A DNA stretch of 40,742 nt from Enterococcus malodoratus ATCC 43197 (lineage in GTDB: Bacteria; Bacillota; Bacilli; Lactobacillales; Enterococcaceae): assembly GCF_000407185.1 (NCBI RefSeq), contig NZ_KE136485.1, positions 1 to 40,742 on the forward strand. Reading direction: 5' to 3'. A program made the translations under genes and the position numbers. Positions 31,174-39,136 of the stretch are shown one piece after another; within the stretch, counting starts at the first letter, position 1, and every line of letters begins with the position of its first letter. The notes beneath the pieces are model-generated. The model did no database searches and was not told where the DNA came from. It worked only from the letters and a program-made list of their open reading frames with translations.

Positions 31174-32592
31174 TTGTTAACTTTGGATGATATTAAAACG
31201 ATAAAACATTTGAGAAATAATCGTGATCAGTCAATTGATCAGATAAGAAAAGCAATGAATATCAATTGGCGAACAGCGAAAAAATACGCCGACAGTGATC
31301 AGCTATTCATTACGGATCCTATTCGAAAAAATAAATCCATGATGGATGATGGCTGGGGAGAAATTATCGGTAGTTGGCTAGAAGAAGACCTACGTTTACG
31401 TAGAAAACTCCGTAGAACTGCCAAAGCTATCTATGAACAATTGAAACCTTTGGGTTTCCCTGGCTCCTATCGAACAGTTTGCGTCTATATTTCTCAATGG
31501 AAAAAACAGCGTTACGACGAAACAAATTACAAAGCTGTCGATCGCCTTGATCATCCGATCGGAGAAGCACAGATCGATTTTGGAACAATGGAAGTAATGC
31601 ACGAAGATCACATGAAAGACATACAACTTCTTATCATGTCATTTCCCTATAGTAATGCGACGTTCGCAAGTGCCATGCCAGCTCAAAACCAAGAGTGTTT
31701 CCTGGAAGCATTAAAACAACTATTTAATCAATGCGGCGGCGTTCCAAAAACGATCAGAATAGATAACTTAACTCCAGCGGTGAAAAAAACAAAATCAAAA
31801 TTTGAAGACGCACAACTAACCGATGAATTCTTACGTTTCACCATTCATTATGGTTGTGATGTTCAAGTCTGTAACCCACGTAGTGGGCATGAAAAAGGAC
31901 ATGTCGAAAATAAAGTGGGCTATGTCCGATACAATTTTTTCTCGACTTCGCCAATCATGGACTCTTTTGAGTCCCTAAATAAGCAGCTTGAAGAACAATT
32001 GAAAACAGATCGAAAAAGGACGCATTATTCAAAACATCAATTAATCGAAGACTTGTGGAAGAAAGAAAGTAAGGCGTTACATTCTCTCCCACAAGAGGAT
32101 TACCCAATTTTTAAAGAAGTAGAAGCTAAACTAAATCGTTATCACGAAATGAAATTGGATCAAACTGTTATTCAAATTCCTAAAGCATATGGCTATTCTC
32201 AATTGACCGTTGTTTTGACTTGGAATGCATTCAAAGTCCTTACGCCTCATGGAGAACTCTTAATGAACGAATATCGCCCCTATATGAACAAAAAACGATT
32301 GATCCCATGGCGTGATATCTTGAAACAATGGAGTAATAAATTGAATGTCGTTAGTTATTCAAGGTATTGGAAGTACTTGCCTGCACGCCTTCAAAATTAT
32401 CTAGCAATTGATAATAATCACCTTAAATACAGACGTATAAAACAATTACTAAGTTTATTAGCGACCTATGATATCCAACAAATTAATGAACAATTTTACG
32501 AATTAGTTGTTCAAGAAGATGCCCCCTCTGACTTTGATGTGAATTGGTCAAACTATGATGCATTAACAAAATCAGGAGGAGCGCAAAAATGA
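31174..32592 (+). CDS. istA: IS21-family transposase IstA (element B)
   Basis: This 472-residue DDE transposase has an N-terminal helix-turn-helix (SIDQIRKAMNINWRTAKKYA, near 20-39). The catalytic core has EAQIDFGTMEV near 129, IRIDNLTPAV near 199 and the last acidic residue in RSGHEKGHVENKVGY near 237. The start is taken as TTG 31174, 10 bases after GGAGG; TTG 31183 is an alternative. It overlaps istB by 4 bases. Full length and unbroken frame suggest activity. Confidence 0.9.
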   Translation: MLTLDDIKTIKHLRNNRDQSIDQIRKAMNINWRTAKKYADSDQLFITDPIRKNKSMMDDGWGEIIGSWLEEDLRLRRKLRRTAKAIYEQLKPLGFPGSYRTVCVYISQWKKQRYDETNYKAVDRLDHPIGEAQIDFGTMEVMHEDHMKDIQLLIMSFPYSNATFASAMPAQNQECFLEALKQLFNQCGGVPKTIRIDNLTPAVKKTKSKFEDAQLTDEFLRFTIHYGCDVQVCNPRSGHEKGHVENKVGYVRYNFFSTSPIMDSFESLNKQLEEQLKTDRKRTHYSKHQLIEDLWKKESKALHSLPQEDYPIFKEVEAKLNRYHEMKLDQTVIQIPKAYGYSQLTVVLTWNAFKVLTPHGELLMNEYRPYMNKKRLIPWRDILKQWSNKLNVVSYSRYWKYLPARLQNYLAIDNNHLKYRRIKQLLSLLATYDIQQINEQFYELVVQEDAPSDFDVNWSNYDALTKSGGAQK

Positions 32593-33317
32593 CTGGACAG
32601 ACTCTAGAAGATTATTGTAAAAAGCTTCGATTAAGCCATATCATCACTAACTTACCAAGAGCTTCTTTCGAAGCTCCAGAACAATTTATTACCGATTTAT
32701 TCCGTTTAGAGCTTGAGACCAGACAGCAGATCAAATTAGAACGGATGGAAAAATTAGCCAAATTTCCTGTACCAAAATCGCTAAAGAACTATGAATGGCA
32801 CGAAGATATTTTTCTACCAGCCCATCTAGATAAGGAGACCCTTGTCTCTCTTGATTTTCTAAAAAGGCAAGAAAACATTGTTTGTGTTGGTTCTCCTGGT
32901 ACAGGGAAAACACATCTAGCGATCGCATTAGGGAGAAAAGCCTGTAGTGAAGGTATTTCAACCAAATTCTTCCGAGTAAACAATCTCGTTGAACAATTAG
33001 AAAGTGCCTTAAAAAAACAACAGCTAGCCAGTTTCAAGAAGCGATTCGAAACAACAGAATTAATTATTCTTGATGAAATGGGGTACTTACCATTGACGAA
33101 AGAAGGAGCTGAACTGCTCTTCCAACTGATTTCAGATTGGTATGAGCAAAAGAGCATTATTATTACCTCTAATTTAGAGTTCAGTCAATGGAATCGAGTG
33201 TTTATGGATTCTCGTTTAACAGCCGCTCTCGTTGATCGGCTAATCCATCATGCTCATATTATCGGCTTTAAAGGCGAAAGTTTCAGGTTGAAAAACTCAT
33301 TATCTAAATCATATTGA
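32589..33317 (+). CDS. istB: IS21-family helper ATPase IstB (element B)
   Basis: This 242-residue AAA+ ATPase has Walker A GSPGTGKTH near residue 101, Walker B LIILDEMGYLPL near 157 and LDFLKRQENIVCVG before the P-loop. The start ATG overlaps the stop of istA. AGGAGGAGCG lies upstream. It would select target DNA for the IstA transposase. Confidence 0.92.
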   Translation: MTGQTLEDYCKKLRLSHIITNLPRASFEAPEQFITDLFRLELETRQQIKLERMEKLAKFPVPKSLKNYEWHEDIFLPAHLDKETLVSLDFLKRQENIVCVGSPGTGKTHLAIALGRKACSEGISTKFFRVNNLVEQLESALKKQQLASFKKRFETTELIILDEMGYLPLTKEGAELLFQLISDWYEQKSIIITSNLEFSQWNRVFMDSRLTAALVDRLIHHAHIIGFKGESFRLKNSLSKSY

Positions 33318-33747
33318 AGGAAAAAACTAGTTGCAGCAAAACTCTGCACTTTCGGCTGCATTTTTTTGTAAAAAGCTATTGCACAACACAGATAAATCGC
33401 TGACGCAGAACAGCCTAGTTCTACTTTCTCTTGAATAATTGATCGAAAAGGATCTAATTTGCTCGGGCGTTTTTTAGGTACGGCTTTCTTTTTAGATAGA
33501 TCGTTTTCGTAGTAACGTTTGACAGTACGCGGATCACATTCGAACTGTCGGGCTAAGTGGGTAAAATTAGGTTTAATATCACTCATAATATAAATTTGAA
33601 CTCCTTCACGTACATCTGATCGCATAAAATCCTCCGGATTGTTTTTAAATCAGTGTACTAAAAAATGTAAGAAAAACACCATTTTTCTCGTCGGCATTTT
33701 CTTACATTTTACTGTCGGGATTCACAGCAAGTTAATACGTTTATATT

Positions 33748-34026
33748 TCAGATCACGAAGTAGTGCTTATTGAAAATCTCAGTTGGATGATCGACATTAT
33801 ATTTTATAGTCATTTTATCACCTACTTCAAACCTCATTGGAACCGTTATGCTGTTTTCTGAAACATAGTATTTACCATCAATCTCATAACTAAACGTGGC
33901 AGACTTAGTATTCCGGATTTCTATGGGATCAGGTAGAAGTTGAAAAACTTCAACGATTGTACCAACGACCTCATTCTTTTTGGTTTTACTCATATCTACG
34001 ACACCATCCGTTCCTATTTTACTCAT
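33748..34026 (-). CDS. Hypothetical protein, DUF3592-like beta domain
   Basis: This 92-residue protein (or 81 from the internal Met, MSKTKKNEVV) is beta-rich: VVGTIVEVFQLLPDP, a KSATFSYEIDGKYYVSEN segment, VGDKMTIKYNVDHPTEIF. The pattern is that of small DUF3592-like domains, in which a value such as a membrane-linked YxV-xxP element recurs, though no membrane segment is present here. Neither start has a strong ribosome-binding site. It stands alone beside the IS21 element and may be a fragment of a larger gene. Confidence 0.5.
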   Translation of the reverse strand: MSKIGTDGVVDMSKTKKNEVVGTIVEVFQLLPDPIEIRNTKSATFSYEIDGKYYVSENSITVPMRFEVGDKMTIKYNVDHPTEIFNKHYFVI

Positions 34027-34117
34027 AGTATACCATTACTAATAGAAATAAGGAGTGGATCAGAGTCAATTGATGGGACGCTTTTTGCGAGAGAGTTTTA
34101 AATTAAGCTGTATTTTT

Positions 34118-34147
34118 AAGGAATCGAATTTTTTCGATTCCTTTTTT
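34118..34147. terminator. Intrinsic terminator
   Basis: AAGGAATCGAA (34118-34128) pairs with TTCGATTCCTT (34132-34142), followed by TTTTT. It lies between the hypothetical gene and the fst locus. The surrounding 34030-34400 region has no gene I can support. Confidence 0.65.
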
Positions 34148-34449
34148 CGTGTCAGAAACTTAACAGTTTTGGCATGCTGACTAAAACGCTTAACAGTGAG
34201 ATTTCTCAAATGTCATATACTTGTGTCAAATTATTTCCTAAAATTTATACGTGAATAGAACTGCTCCCACAAAAACACACTAGAGTACAACTTCCCCTGC
34301 TTTTATACTTGATAAAGTAGAGGAAAATAAAACTGCAAAATAGAGTTGCTCAAAATACTTCTGTTCTTGCCTATGTAGATAAAACATAATAGAAATGATA
34401 AAATGAATAGTCGCCTATCCGACAGTTTTGCGACTGGGAGGAGGTGTAC

Positions 34450-34539
34450 ATGTTGTTCTATTCATTTATCTGCCCCCTTCTTGTTGGGCTTATCGTAGCC
34501 CTCTTCGAGTATTGGCTAAATACGAAAAGCAAGAAGTAA
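34450..34539 (+). CDS. fst: Fst-family toxin peptide
   Basis: This 29-residue peptide (MLFYSFICPLLVGLIVALFE then YWLNTKSKK) has the Fst pattern: a hydrophobic helix with a conserved proline (Pro9) and VG pair, then ALFxYWL, and a charged tail. Fst peptides of pAD1 and relatives insert into the membrane and kill or inhibit plasmid-free cells. Translation would be blocked by a convergent antisense RNA. GGGAGGAGGTG precedes the ATG. The RNA structure around it matches pAD1 par, so the locus stabilises the plasmid or marks a former one. Confidence 0.9.
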   Translation: MLFYSFICPLLVGLIVALFEYWLNTKSKK

Positions 34540-34568
34540 AACAATTATGGCGACATTGGCCAAAAAAG

Positions 34569-34600
34569 AACCCCTAGAGAATCCGACCTCTCTAGGGGTT
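34569..34600. terminator. Shared bidirectional terminator of the fst locus
   Basis: AACCCCTAGAGA (34569-34580) pairs perfectly with TCTCTAGGGGTT (34589-34600) around an 8-base loop (ATCCGACC). It ends both the toxin RNA and the convergent antitoxin RNA, as in par. Confidence 0.85.
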
Positions 34601-34625
34601 TAGTGTACACATTGTTCTTATCTGC
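34569..34625 (-). ncRNA. Fst antitoxin RNA (RNA II-like)
   Basis: A minus-strand promoter TTGAGT (complement of 34655-34660), 17 bases, TATTAT (complement of 34632-34637) lies beyond the terminator. The transcript would begin near 34625 and run through the second direct repeat (34602-34620) and the terminator. It shares the terminator loop and repeat with RNA I, so it can pair at both places to block translation. Length and layout match RNA II of pAD1 par. Confidence 0.75.
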
Positions 34626-34660
34626 AAGACAATAATAACATAAATTTGAACAAGACTCAA

Positions 34661-34985
34661 TCTAATGGGTATATAGGGAGAATGGATTAATTTATGTGTG
34701 TTTTTTTCTAAAGATTGTTTTTGTAAACTGAATTACGGAGAGAGAAAATCTTAGATCAATCAATGTAACACAAACGGATTGTGTTACATTCGCTAAAAAC
34801 CCTCTATCCCTTGCGGCTCTAAGGAAAACGCGTTTTTCCTCCGGTTGTCACTTTGGAATTTAAATGGCATATTACTTCTTTAGTAAATGGCGATTTGATT
34901 TAGCTTCGAACATCCTATTGTTTTTATTAACGTCATTTTTAAAATATTTATTGTATAACCTAAAAATAACTTATATCATATAAGT
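34661..34985. promoter_or_regulatory. Intergenic region with promoter and palindrome before the LRR gene
   Basis: No gene is supported here. TTGTAT (34951-34956), 17 bases and TATCAT (34974-34979) form a plausible promoter. A perfect 17-base palindrome ACTTATATCATATAAGT (34969-34985) covers the -10 box and may bind a repressor. Further upstream a GGAAAA/TTTTTCC inverted repeat around CGCG lies near 34823-34840, and a stretch near 34790-34850 (CTCTATCCCTTGCGGCTC) is relatively GC-rich; I do not recognise it. Confidence 0.5.
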
Positions 34986-35044
34986 GTAAGGTTACAATGG
35001 CAAGTGTTTGTTTGGCATGTTTTTAGCTGAAGGGAGCGAAAAAT

Positions 35045-36868
35045 ATGAAAAGAAGCTTCAGATTAAGTTGTATTCTATTGTTTGCTGGGTTATTAGTCAT
35101 TATGTTCTTAAGTTCAAATGCAGAAGCCGCGACAAATGATATGTATCGTCTCTACAATCCAAATAGTGGGGAGCACTTTTACACGGCAAATACAAATGAA
35201 CGGGATTTGTTAAAACGGGTGGGCTGGAATGATGAAGGAATCGGGTGGTATGCGCCAACCAGTGGTGATCCAGTATATCGGATGTATAATCCAAATGCAG
35301 GCGATCATCACTACACACCGCATGGTTTTGAACGCGATCATTTGGTAAAAGTAGGCTGGAGATACGAAGGAATCGGGTGGTATTCTGATAAAAATAAAAA
35401 GATTCCACTGTATCGCGCTTATAATCCAAATGCTAAAGCTGGAAGTCATAACTATACGGTTAGCAAAGCCGAACAGAATCATTTAATAAAAGTCGGTTGG
35501 AGAAATGAAAATATTGCTTGGTATGGCGCGAAAAGAGAAACAGCACCTACAGTCAATAAAGCCGAATTACAAGCGCTTTATAATAAAGTTAAGGGGACGA
35601 ATAAAGGAACGTATACCGAGGCGTCATGGAAAACATTCCAGAATACTTTAGATAATGCCAAAAATGTACTAGCCAATGAAAAAGCCACGCAAGCACAAGT
35701 AACGAACGCCAAGGAGACACTTCAAAAGGCATTTGATGGATTAGAGAAAAAAATTGAGAGCAAAAAGTATACGATAAAAGTAGCTTATCTGAATCCTGCA
35801 CAGGAGGATATCCAACAAGCGACTAGTATCCAAGTAGAACAGGGGAGTAGTTATACTGCTACGGCACCAACTATCGTTGGGTATGCAATGTGGGGGGAGA
35901 CTACACAAACAGTCGATAATGTGCAAGCAGATACGACAATAAGTTTCCAGTATGTTCCTGATGCCGAAGATATTTTTTCAACGACAATTAAAAATAAAGA
36001 ATCGACTATTACTGGGTTTAAGAGCGGGCAAGAAAGCACAGCTCCAGTTATTCCAGAGTATGTTGTTCGTGAAGGAATCGCGTATCCAGTGACCTCAGTT
36101 GGATCATGGGCACTTGGGAATAAGAATTTAACGAGTGTGACTATCCCGGATACAGTCAAAGAGATTAAGAGTTATGCATTTGCCAATAATAAATTGAAAG
36201 AAATTATTGTTCCAAATAGCCTCGTTTCGATCGAAAGTGGTGTGTTTACAGGAAATCAATTAGAAAATGTAGCACTGCCTGAGGGTATTCAAACGATTAA
36301 AAATGATGCGTTTTCATATAATAATCTAGTGACTATATCTATCCCATCAAGCGTGACAGCTATTGGAGATCGGGCATTTACCGAAAATAAACTAAAAAGT
36401 GTGGCGATTCCCGATGGGATTGAATCTATCGCCTATGCATCGTTTGCACATAACCAACTGGAGAGCATTGATCTTCCTATCGGATTGGTAACCATTGGAA
36501 ATTCCGCATTTTATAACAATAAGCTAACGACAGTAAGCATTCCAGATCAAGTCACAATGATCGGAGAAGACGCCTTTGCAAGTAATCAATTAAACAGTAT
36601 CGCCATCCCGTCAAGTCTTCAAGCTATTGAAAAGGGAACATTTACAGATAATAAGCTTACGAATGTAACAATTCCTCAAAACATTACATCAATCGGAAGT
36701 TGGGCTTTTGGGAATAATTTGTTGACGGATGTATCTATTCCGTCCAGCGTTAAGTCAATTGATTATAATGCTTTCTGGAATAATCAATTGACTAGTGTGA
36801 CAATTGCTATAGATTGTCAATTAGGATCAAATGTGTTCGATAACGGCGTAATTGTCAATAGAGAGTAA
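35045..36868 (+). CDS. Secreted leucine-rich-repeat protein with DUF5648 repeats
   Basis: This 607-residue protein has a signal peptide (MKRSFRLSCILLFAGLLVIM, then cleavage after AEA near residue 28). Three 38- to 45-residue repeats of the DUF5648 type follow, each YRxYNPNxGxHxYT...GWxxEGIGWY. A FIVAR-like helical region (NKAELQALYNKVKG...TQAQVTNAKETLQKAFDGLEK) lies near 177-240. A MucBP-like beta region follows, then about ten BspA-type leucine-rich repeats of 23 residues (LTxVxIPxxVxxIGxxAFxxNx). There is no LPxTG anchor; the end (VIVNRE) is plain. The likely role is adhesion to host or cell-wall material. GGGAG precedes the ATG. Confidence 0.85.
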   Translation: MKRSFRLSCILLFAGLLVIMFLSSNAEAATNDMYRLYNPNSGEHFYTANTNERDLLKRVGWNDEGIGWYAPTSGDPVYRMYNPNAGDHHYTPHGFERDHLVKVGWRYEGIGWYSDKNKKIPLYRAYNPNAKAGSHNYTVSKAEQNHLIKVGWRNENIAWYGAKRETAPTVNKAELQALYNKVKGTNKGTYTEASWKTFQNTLDNAKNVLANEKATQAQVTNAKETLQKAFDGLEKKIESKKYTIKVAYLNPAQEDIQQATSIQVEQGSSYTATAPTIVGYAMWGETTQTVDNVQADTTISFQYVPDAEDIFSTTIKNKESTITGFKSGQESTAPVIPEYVVREGIAYPVTSVGSWALGNKNLTSVTIPDTVKEIKSYAFANNKLKEIIVPNSLVSIESGVFTGNQLENVALPEGIQTIKNDAFSYNNLVTISIPSSVTAIGDRAFTENKLKSVAIPDGIESIAYASFAHNQLESIDLPIGLVTIGNSAFYNNKLTTVSIPDQVTMIGEDAFASNQLNSIAIPSSLQAIEKGTFTDNKLTNVTIPQNITSIGSWAFGNNLLTDVSIPSSVKSIDYNAFWNNQLTSVTIAIDCQLGSNVFDNGVIVNRE

Positions 36869-36974
36869 CTTTGAAGTCCTATTCAATGATGAAAGAAATT
36901 GAAAGAAGTTTAACATATTTTTGTTTCCTCTAGAACTTTCTAAACTCCTCATGAACATATAAATGAGAGCTTCA

Positions 36975-37014
36975 GTGTACAGAAAATGACCCTTTTCTGT
37001 ACACTTTCTTTTTT
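36975..37014 (+). terminator. Terminator after the LRR gene
   Basis: GTGTACAGAAAA (36975-36986) pairs perfectly with TTTTCTGTACAC (36993-37004), followed by TTTCTTTTTT. Confidence 0.85.
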
Positions 37015-37134
37015 CACTCTTTTTTTATTAGAATGAATCCTTTTCGTGTTCATTAACCCGTTTCAAAATCTATGTTCAATTAATCTATATAGATAAAGTT
37101 ATGGTACAATAATTAACGAAAAGGAGCGATTTTT

Positions 37135-37728
37135 TTGAAAATAGGATACGCCCGGGTTTCCACCGGATTGCAAAATTTAGATTTACAAGAAGATAGTTTA
37201 AATAAATTTGGTTGCGAGAAAATTTTCACTGATCATATGAGTGGCGCAAAAAGTAATAGACCTGGATTAGAAACAGCAATCGATTTTGTCCGCTCAGGTG
37301 ATACTTTAGTTGTTTGGCGGTTGGATCGACTAGGAAGAAATATGGAGGATCTTATTTCGATCGTCAATCAATTGAACGAACGTGGAGTCAGTTTTCATAG
37401 TCTACAAGAAAATATTACGATGGATAAATCTAGCTCTACTGGTCAATTGATGTTTCATCTATTTGCGGCATTTGCAGAATTTGAGCGAAATTTGATTTTA
37501 GAACGTTCCGCAGCTGGTCGTGCAGCAGCAAGAGCAAGAGGTCGCTTTGGAGGTCGGCCAGAAAAATTAACATCTAGTGATTTGGATTTGCTGAAAACAT
37601 TGATTGATAACGGAACGCCAATTAAAACGATTGCGGAAAAATGGAACGTCTCTCGGACAACAATTTATCGGTATCTCAATAAAATGGAGGCCAAAGATAA
37701 TGAACAACAGAAAGGATCAGTTAGCTAA
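37135..37728 (+). CDS. Serine resolvase of a Tn552-like transposon
   Basis: This 197-residue serine recombinase starts MKIGYARVSTGLQNLDL, with the catalytic serine in RVSTG. WRLDRLGRNMEDL near 65-77 and LFAAFAEFERNLILERSAAG near 109-128 complete the catalytic domain. The DNA-binding tail ends TIAEKWNVSRTTIYRYLNK. The start is TTG 37135 with AAAGGAGCGA upstream. The gene overlaps the transposase by 29 bases. A TCTATATAGA palindrome at 37084-37093 may belong to its recombination site. Tn552 encodes a resolvase (BinL), p480 and p271 in a comparable set. Confidence 0.85.
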   Translation: MKIGYARVSTGLQNLDLQEDSLNKFGCEKIFTDHMSGAKSNRPGLETAIDFVRSGDTLVVWRLDRLGRNMEDLISIVNQLNERGVSFHSLQENITMDKSSSTGQLMFHLFAAFAEFERNLILERSAAGRAAARARGRFGGRPEKLTSSDLDLLKTLIDNGTPIKTIAEKWNVSRTTIYRYLNKMEAKDNEQQKGSVS

Positions 37729-39136
37729 TTATTCCGACGAACAAAGACACGCTGCAATGGCCAAATACAAAATGATCAAATCCAATTTAGATTATCAGAA
37801 ATCTTTAGCTGAAGTTTCTGAAGATGAAGGAATCCCACTCCGGACATTACAACGCTGGAAGAAGCACTATCTAGAAGAAGGATTGATAGGTCTAGTTCAC
37901 AAAAAGAGATCTGATAGTGGGAAAATTCGCTTAGAACCAGAAGTTGTCAGTGAAATTGAAAGGCTGTTCTTTAGTTATAGAAAAATGAGTATTGCAACCA
38001 TTCAAAGAAAGCTAGGTGACTTTTGTTCCGAAAACAGGTTAGTTCCCCCTAGCTATAGTCAGGTCTATAAAACGATTCAATCTCTCCCCTCTTCTGTTGG
38101 TGTACTGGCTCATGAGGGTGAGAAGGTTTATTCAGAAATGTTTGACCTTATTAAAATTCGAGAGCCTAAAAGACCAAATGAAGTGTGGCAAGCGGACCAT
38201 ACTTTATTAGATATTGAGATTATTGATACTAAAGGAGTTCTGAAACGTCCATGGTTAACGATTATCATGGATGACTACAGTCGTGCAATTGCCGGCTATT
38301 CTGTATCCTTTGACGCCCCTTCTGCTATTCATACCGCATTAACATTGCACCAGGCTATTTGGACCAAACAAGATTCCAAATGGCCTATTTGTGGTATACC
38401 AGAACACTTTTATACAGACCATGGGAGTGACTTCACTTCAGATCACTTGGAACAAGTCGCGATTGATCTCAGAATTAATTTACTATTTTCTAAAGTAGGT
38501 GTACCACGTGGTCGAGGGAAAATCGAACGGTTCTTTCTCACAGTTAATCAACTCTTCTTAGAGTCTTTACCAGGATATATTGGAAACTCTGATAAGGAAG
38601 AACGACTTAATTTTCAAGAATTTCGGAATAAACTTCATCATTTTTTGATCTATGACTATAACCTTAAAGAACATTCTTCAATCAAGATGTGTCCAACCGA
38701 TAAATGGAATTCAAAATCATTTTTACCGAACCTTCCAGAAAACCTTGAAAAATTAGACTTATTGTTGCTGGAAATTTCTAAGTCGAGAAAAGTGCATTCA
38801 GATGGTATTCATTTTCAAGGGCTAAGATATACCAACCCCAACCTCTCTGCTTTTGTAGGAGAGTCGGTCCTAATTCGATACAATCCTTCGGACATAGCAG
38901 AAATCCGAGTGTTTTATCGCAATCAATTTTTATGTAATGCAATATCTCCTGAGATATCAAATTATTCGATTGATATGGATGATTTGATTGCAGCAAGGAA
39001 TAAACGTAAAAAGATACTGAAGGAAAAAGTTCATTCTCCAAGTTCAATCGATCTCTTGATTACAGAACAAGAGGAAAAAAATTCCAATTCTAATAGAAAG
39101 AAAAAATCAATTCTAAAGAGGTATCTCAATGAATAA
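37700..39136 (+). CDS. Tn552 p480/TniA-like DDE transposase
   Basis: This 478-residue transposase belongs to the Mu/TniA class. It starts MNNRKDQLANYSDEQRHAAM at ATG 37700, after AATGGAGG; an upstream frame extension in 37604-37699 overlaps the resolvase and is unlikely. A helix-turn-helix region lies near 40-60 (VSEDEGIPLRTLQRWKKHYLEEG). The DDE core shows NEVWQADHTLLD (first Asp near 165), FYTDHGSDF (second Asp) and PRGRGKIERFF (Glu). A C-terminal Mu-type beta-barrel domain follows. Size matches p480. The next gene overlaps by 8 bases. Confidence 0.88.
   Translation: MNNRKDQLANYSDEQRHAAMAKYKMIKSNLDYQKSLAEVSEDEGIPLRTLQRWKKHYLEEGLIGLVHKKRSDSGKIRLEPEVVSEIERLFFSYRKMSIATIQRKLGDFCSENRLVPPSYSQVYKTIQSLPSSVGVLAHEGEKVYSEMFDLIKIREPKRPNEVWQADHTLLDIEIIDTKGVLKRPWLTIIMDDYSRAIAGYSVSFDAPSAIHTALTLHQAIWTKQDSKWPICGIPEHFYTDHGSDFTSDHLEQVAIDLRINLLFSKVGVPRGRGKIERFFLTVNQLFLESLPGYIGNSDKEERLNFQEFRNKLHHFLIYDYNLKEHSSIKMCPTDKWNSKSFLPNLPENLEKLDLLLLEISKSRKVHSDGIHFQGLRYTNPNLSAFVGESVLIRYNPSDIAEIRVFYRNQFLCNAISPEISNYSIDMDDLIAARNKRKKILKEKVHSPSSIDLLITEQEEKNSNSNRKKKSILKRYLNE

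Larger units (their letters stand above)
31048..33390. mobile_element. IS21-family element B (2343 bp), intact, with 8-bp duplication
   Basis: The element starts TGTTTGTGGCAG and ends GCACAACACA, flanked by GATAAATC at 31040-31047 and 33391-33398. Inner repeats TGCAGCCGAAAGT (31079) and ACTTTCGGCTGCA (near 33349-33361) are inverted copies at the two ends. It encodes istA and istB on the plus strand. The perfect duplication and intact genes indicate a recent insertion into element A's transposase gene. Confidence 0.88.
30063..33625 (-). pseudogene. istA: IS21-family transposase IstA (element A), split by element B
   Basis: The gene starts at ATG 33625 (after GGAGGATTTT) with an HTH segment (THLARQFECDPRTVKRYYE), runs to 33391, is broken by element B, and resumes at 31047 down to 30063. 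Removing element B and one copy of the GATAAATC duplication restores a frame reading SASAIYRFIKKKGYEGKDS. The downstream part has the DDE region (LSAQVDWKEDLVLYN, WFDNMRTVV, PQTKGKVE) and a Mu-transposase-like C-terminus. Neither half should be active alone. Confidence 0.88.
29214..33726. mobile_element. IS21-family element A, interrupted by element B
   Basis: Ends are imperfect inverted repeats with TG/CA termini: TGTCAATCCCGA at 29214-29225 against TCGGGATTCACA at 33715-33726. Shared words inside are AAATGTAA and GCCG. A second ATGTAAGAAAAA repeat occurs near 33666, as with IS21 multiple terminal repeats. It carries istB and istA on the minus strand. Without element B the length would be about 2.2 kb. 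The flanks, CTCCAGA on the left and GCAAGTT on the right, show no duplication, suggesting a later deletion beside the element. Confidence 0.75.
34376..34600 (+). ncRNA. fst toxin mRNA (RNA I)
   Basis: A probable promoter is TAGATA (34376-34381), 17 bases, TAAAAT (34399-34404). The transcript starts near 34410 and has a 5' helix AGTCGC (34409-34414) with GCGACT (34430-34435) just ahead of the ribosome-binding site, as in pAD1 par. It ends at the terminator at 34569-34600. Direct repeats, GTGTACATGTTGTTCTAT at 34444-34461 and a related copy at 34602-34620, match the DRa/DRb arrangement of par. The loop motif ATCCGAC occurs both in the 5' helix loop (34417-34423) and the terminator loop (about 34580-34586). 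Confidence 0.7.

Noticed and set aside
34740..34860. A possible oriT or regulatory RNA in the GC-richer patch before the LRR gene
   Set aside because: Only a weak inverted repeat is visible, with no relaxase gene in the window.
36070..36860. 69-base DNA repeats inside the LRR gene as a non-coding repeat array
   Set aside because: They are explained by the 23-residue protein repeat.
37604..37699. A longer N-terminus for the TniA-like transposase
   Set aside because: It would overlap the resolvase by about 125 bases; ATG 37700 after GGAGG gives the expected length.
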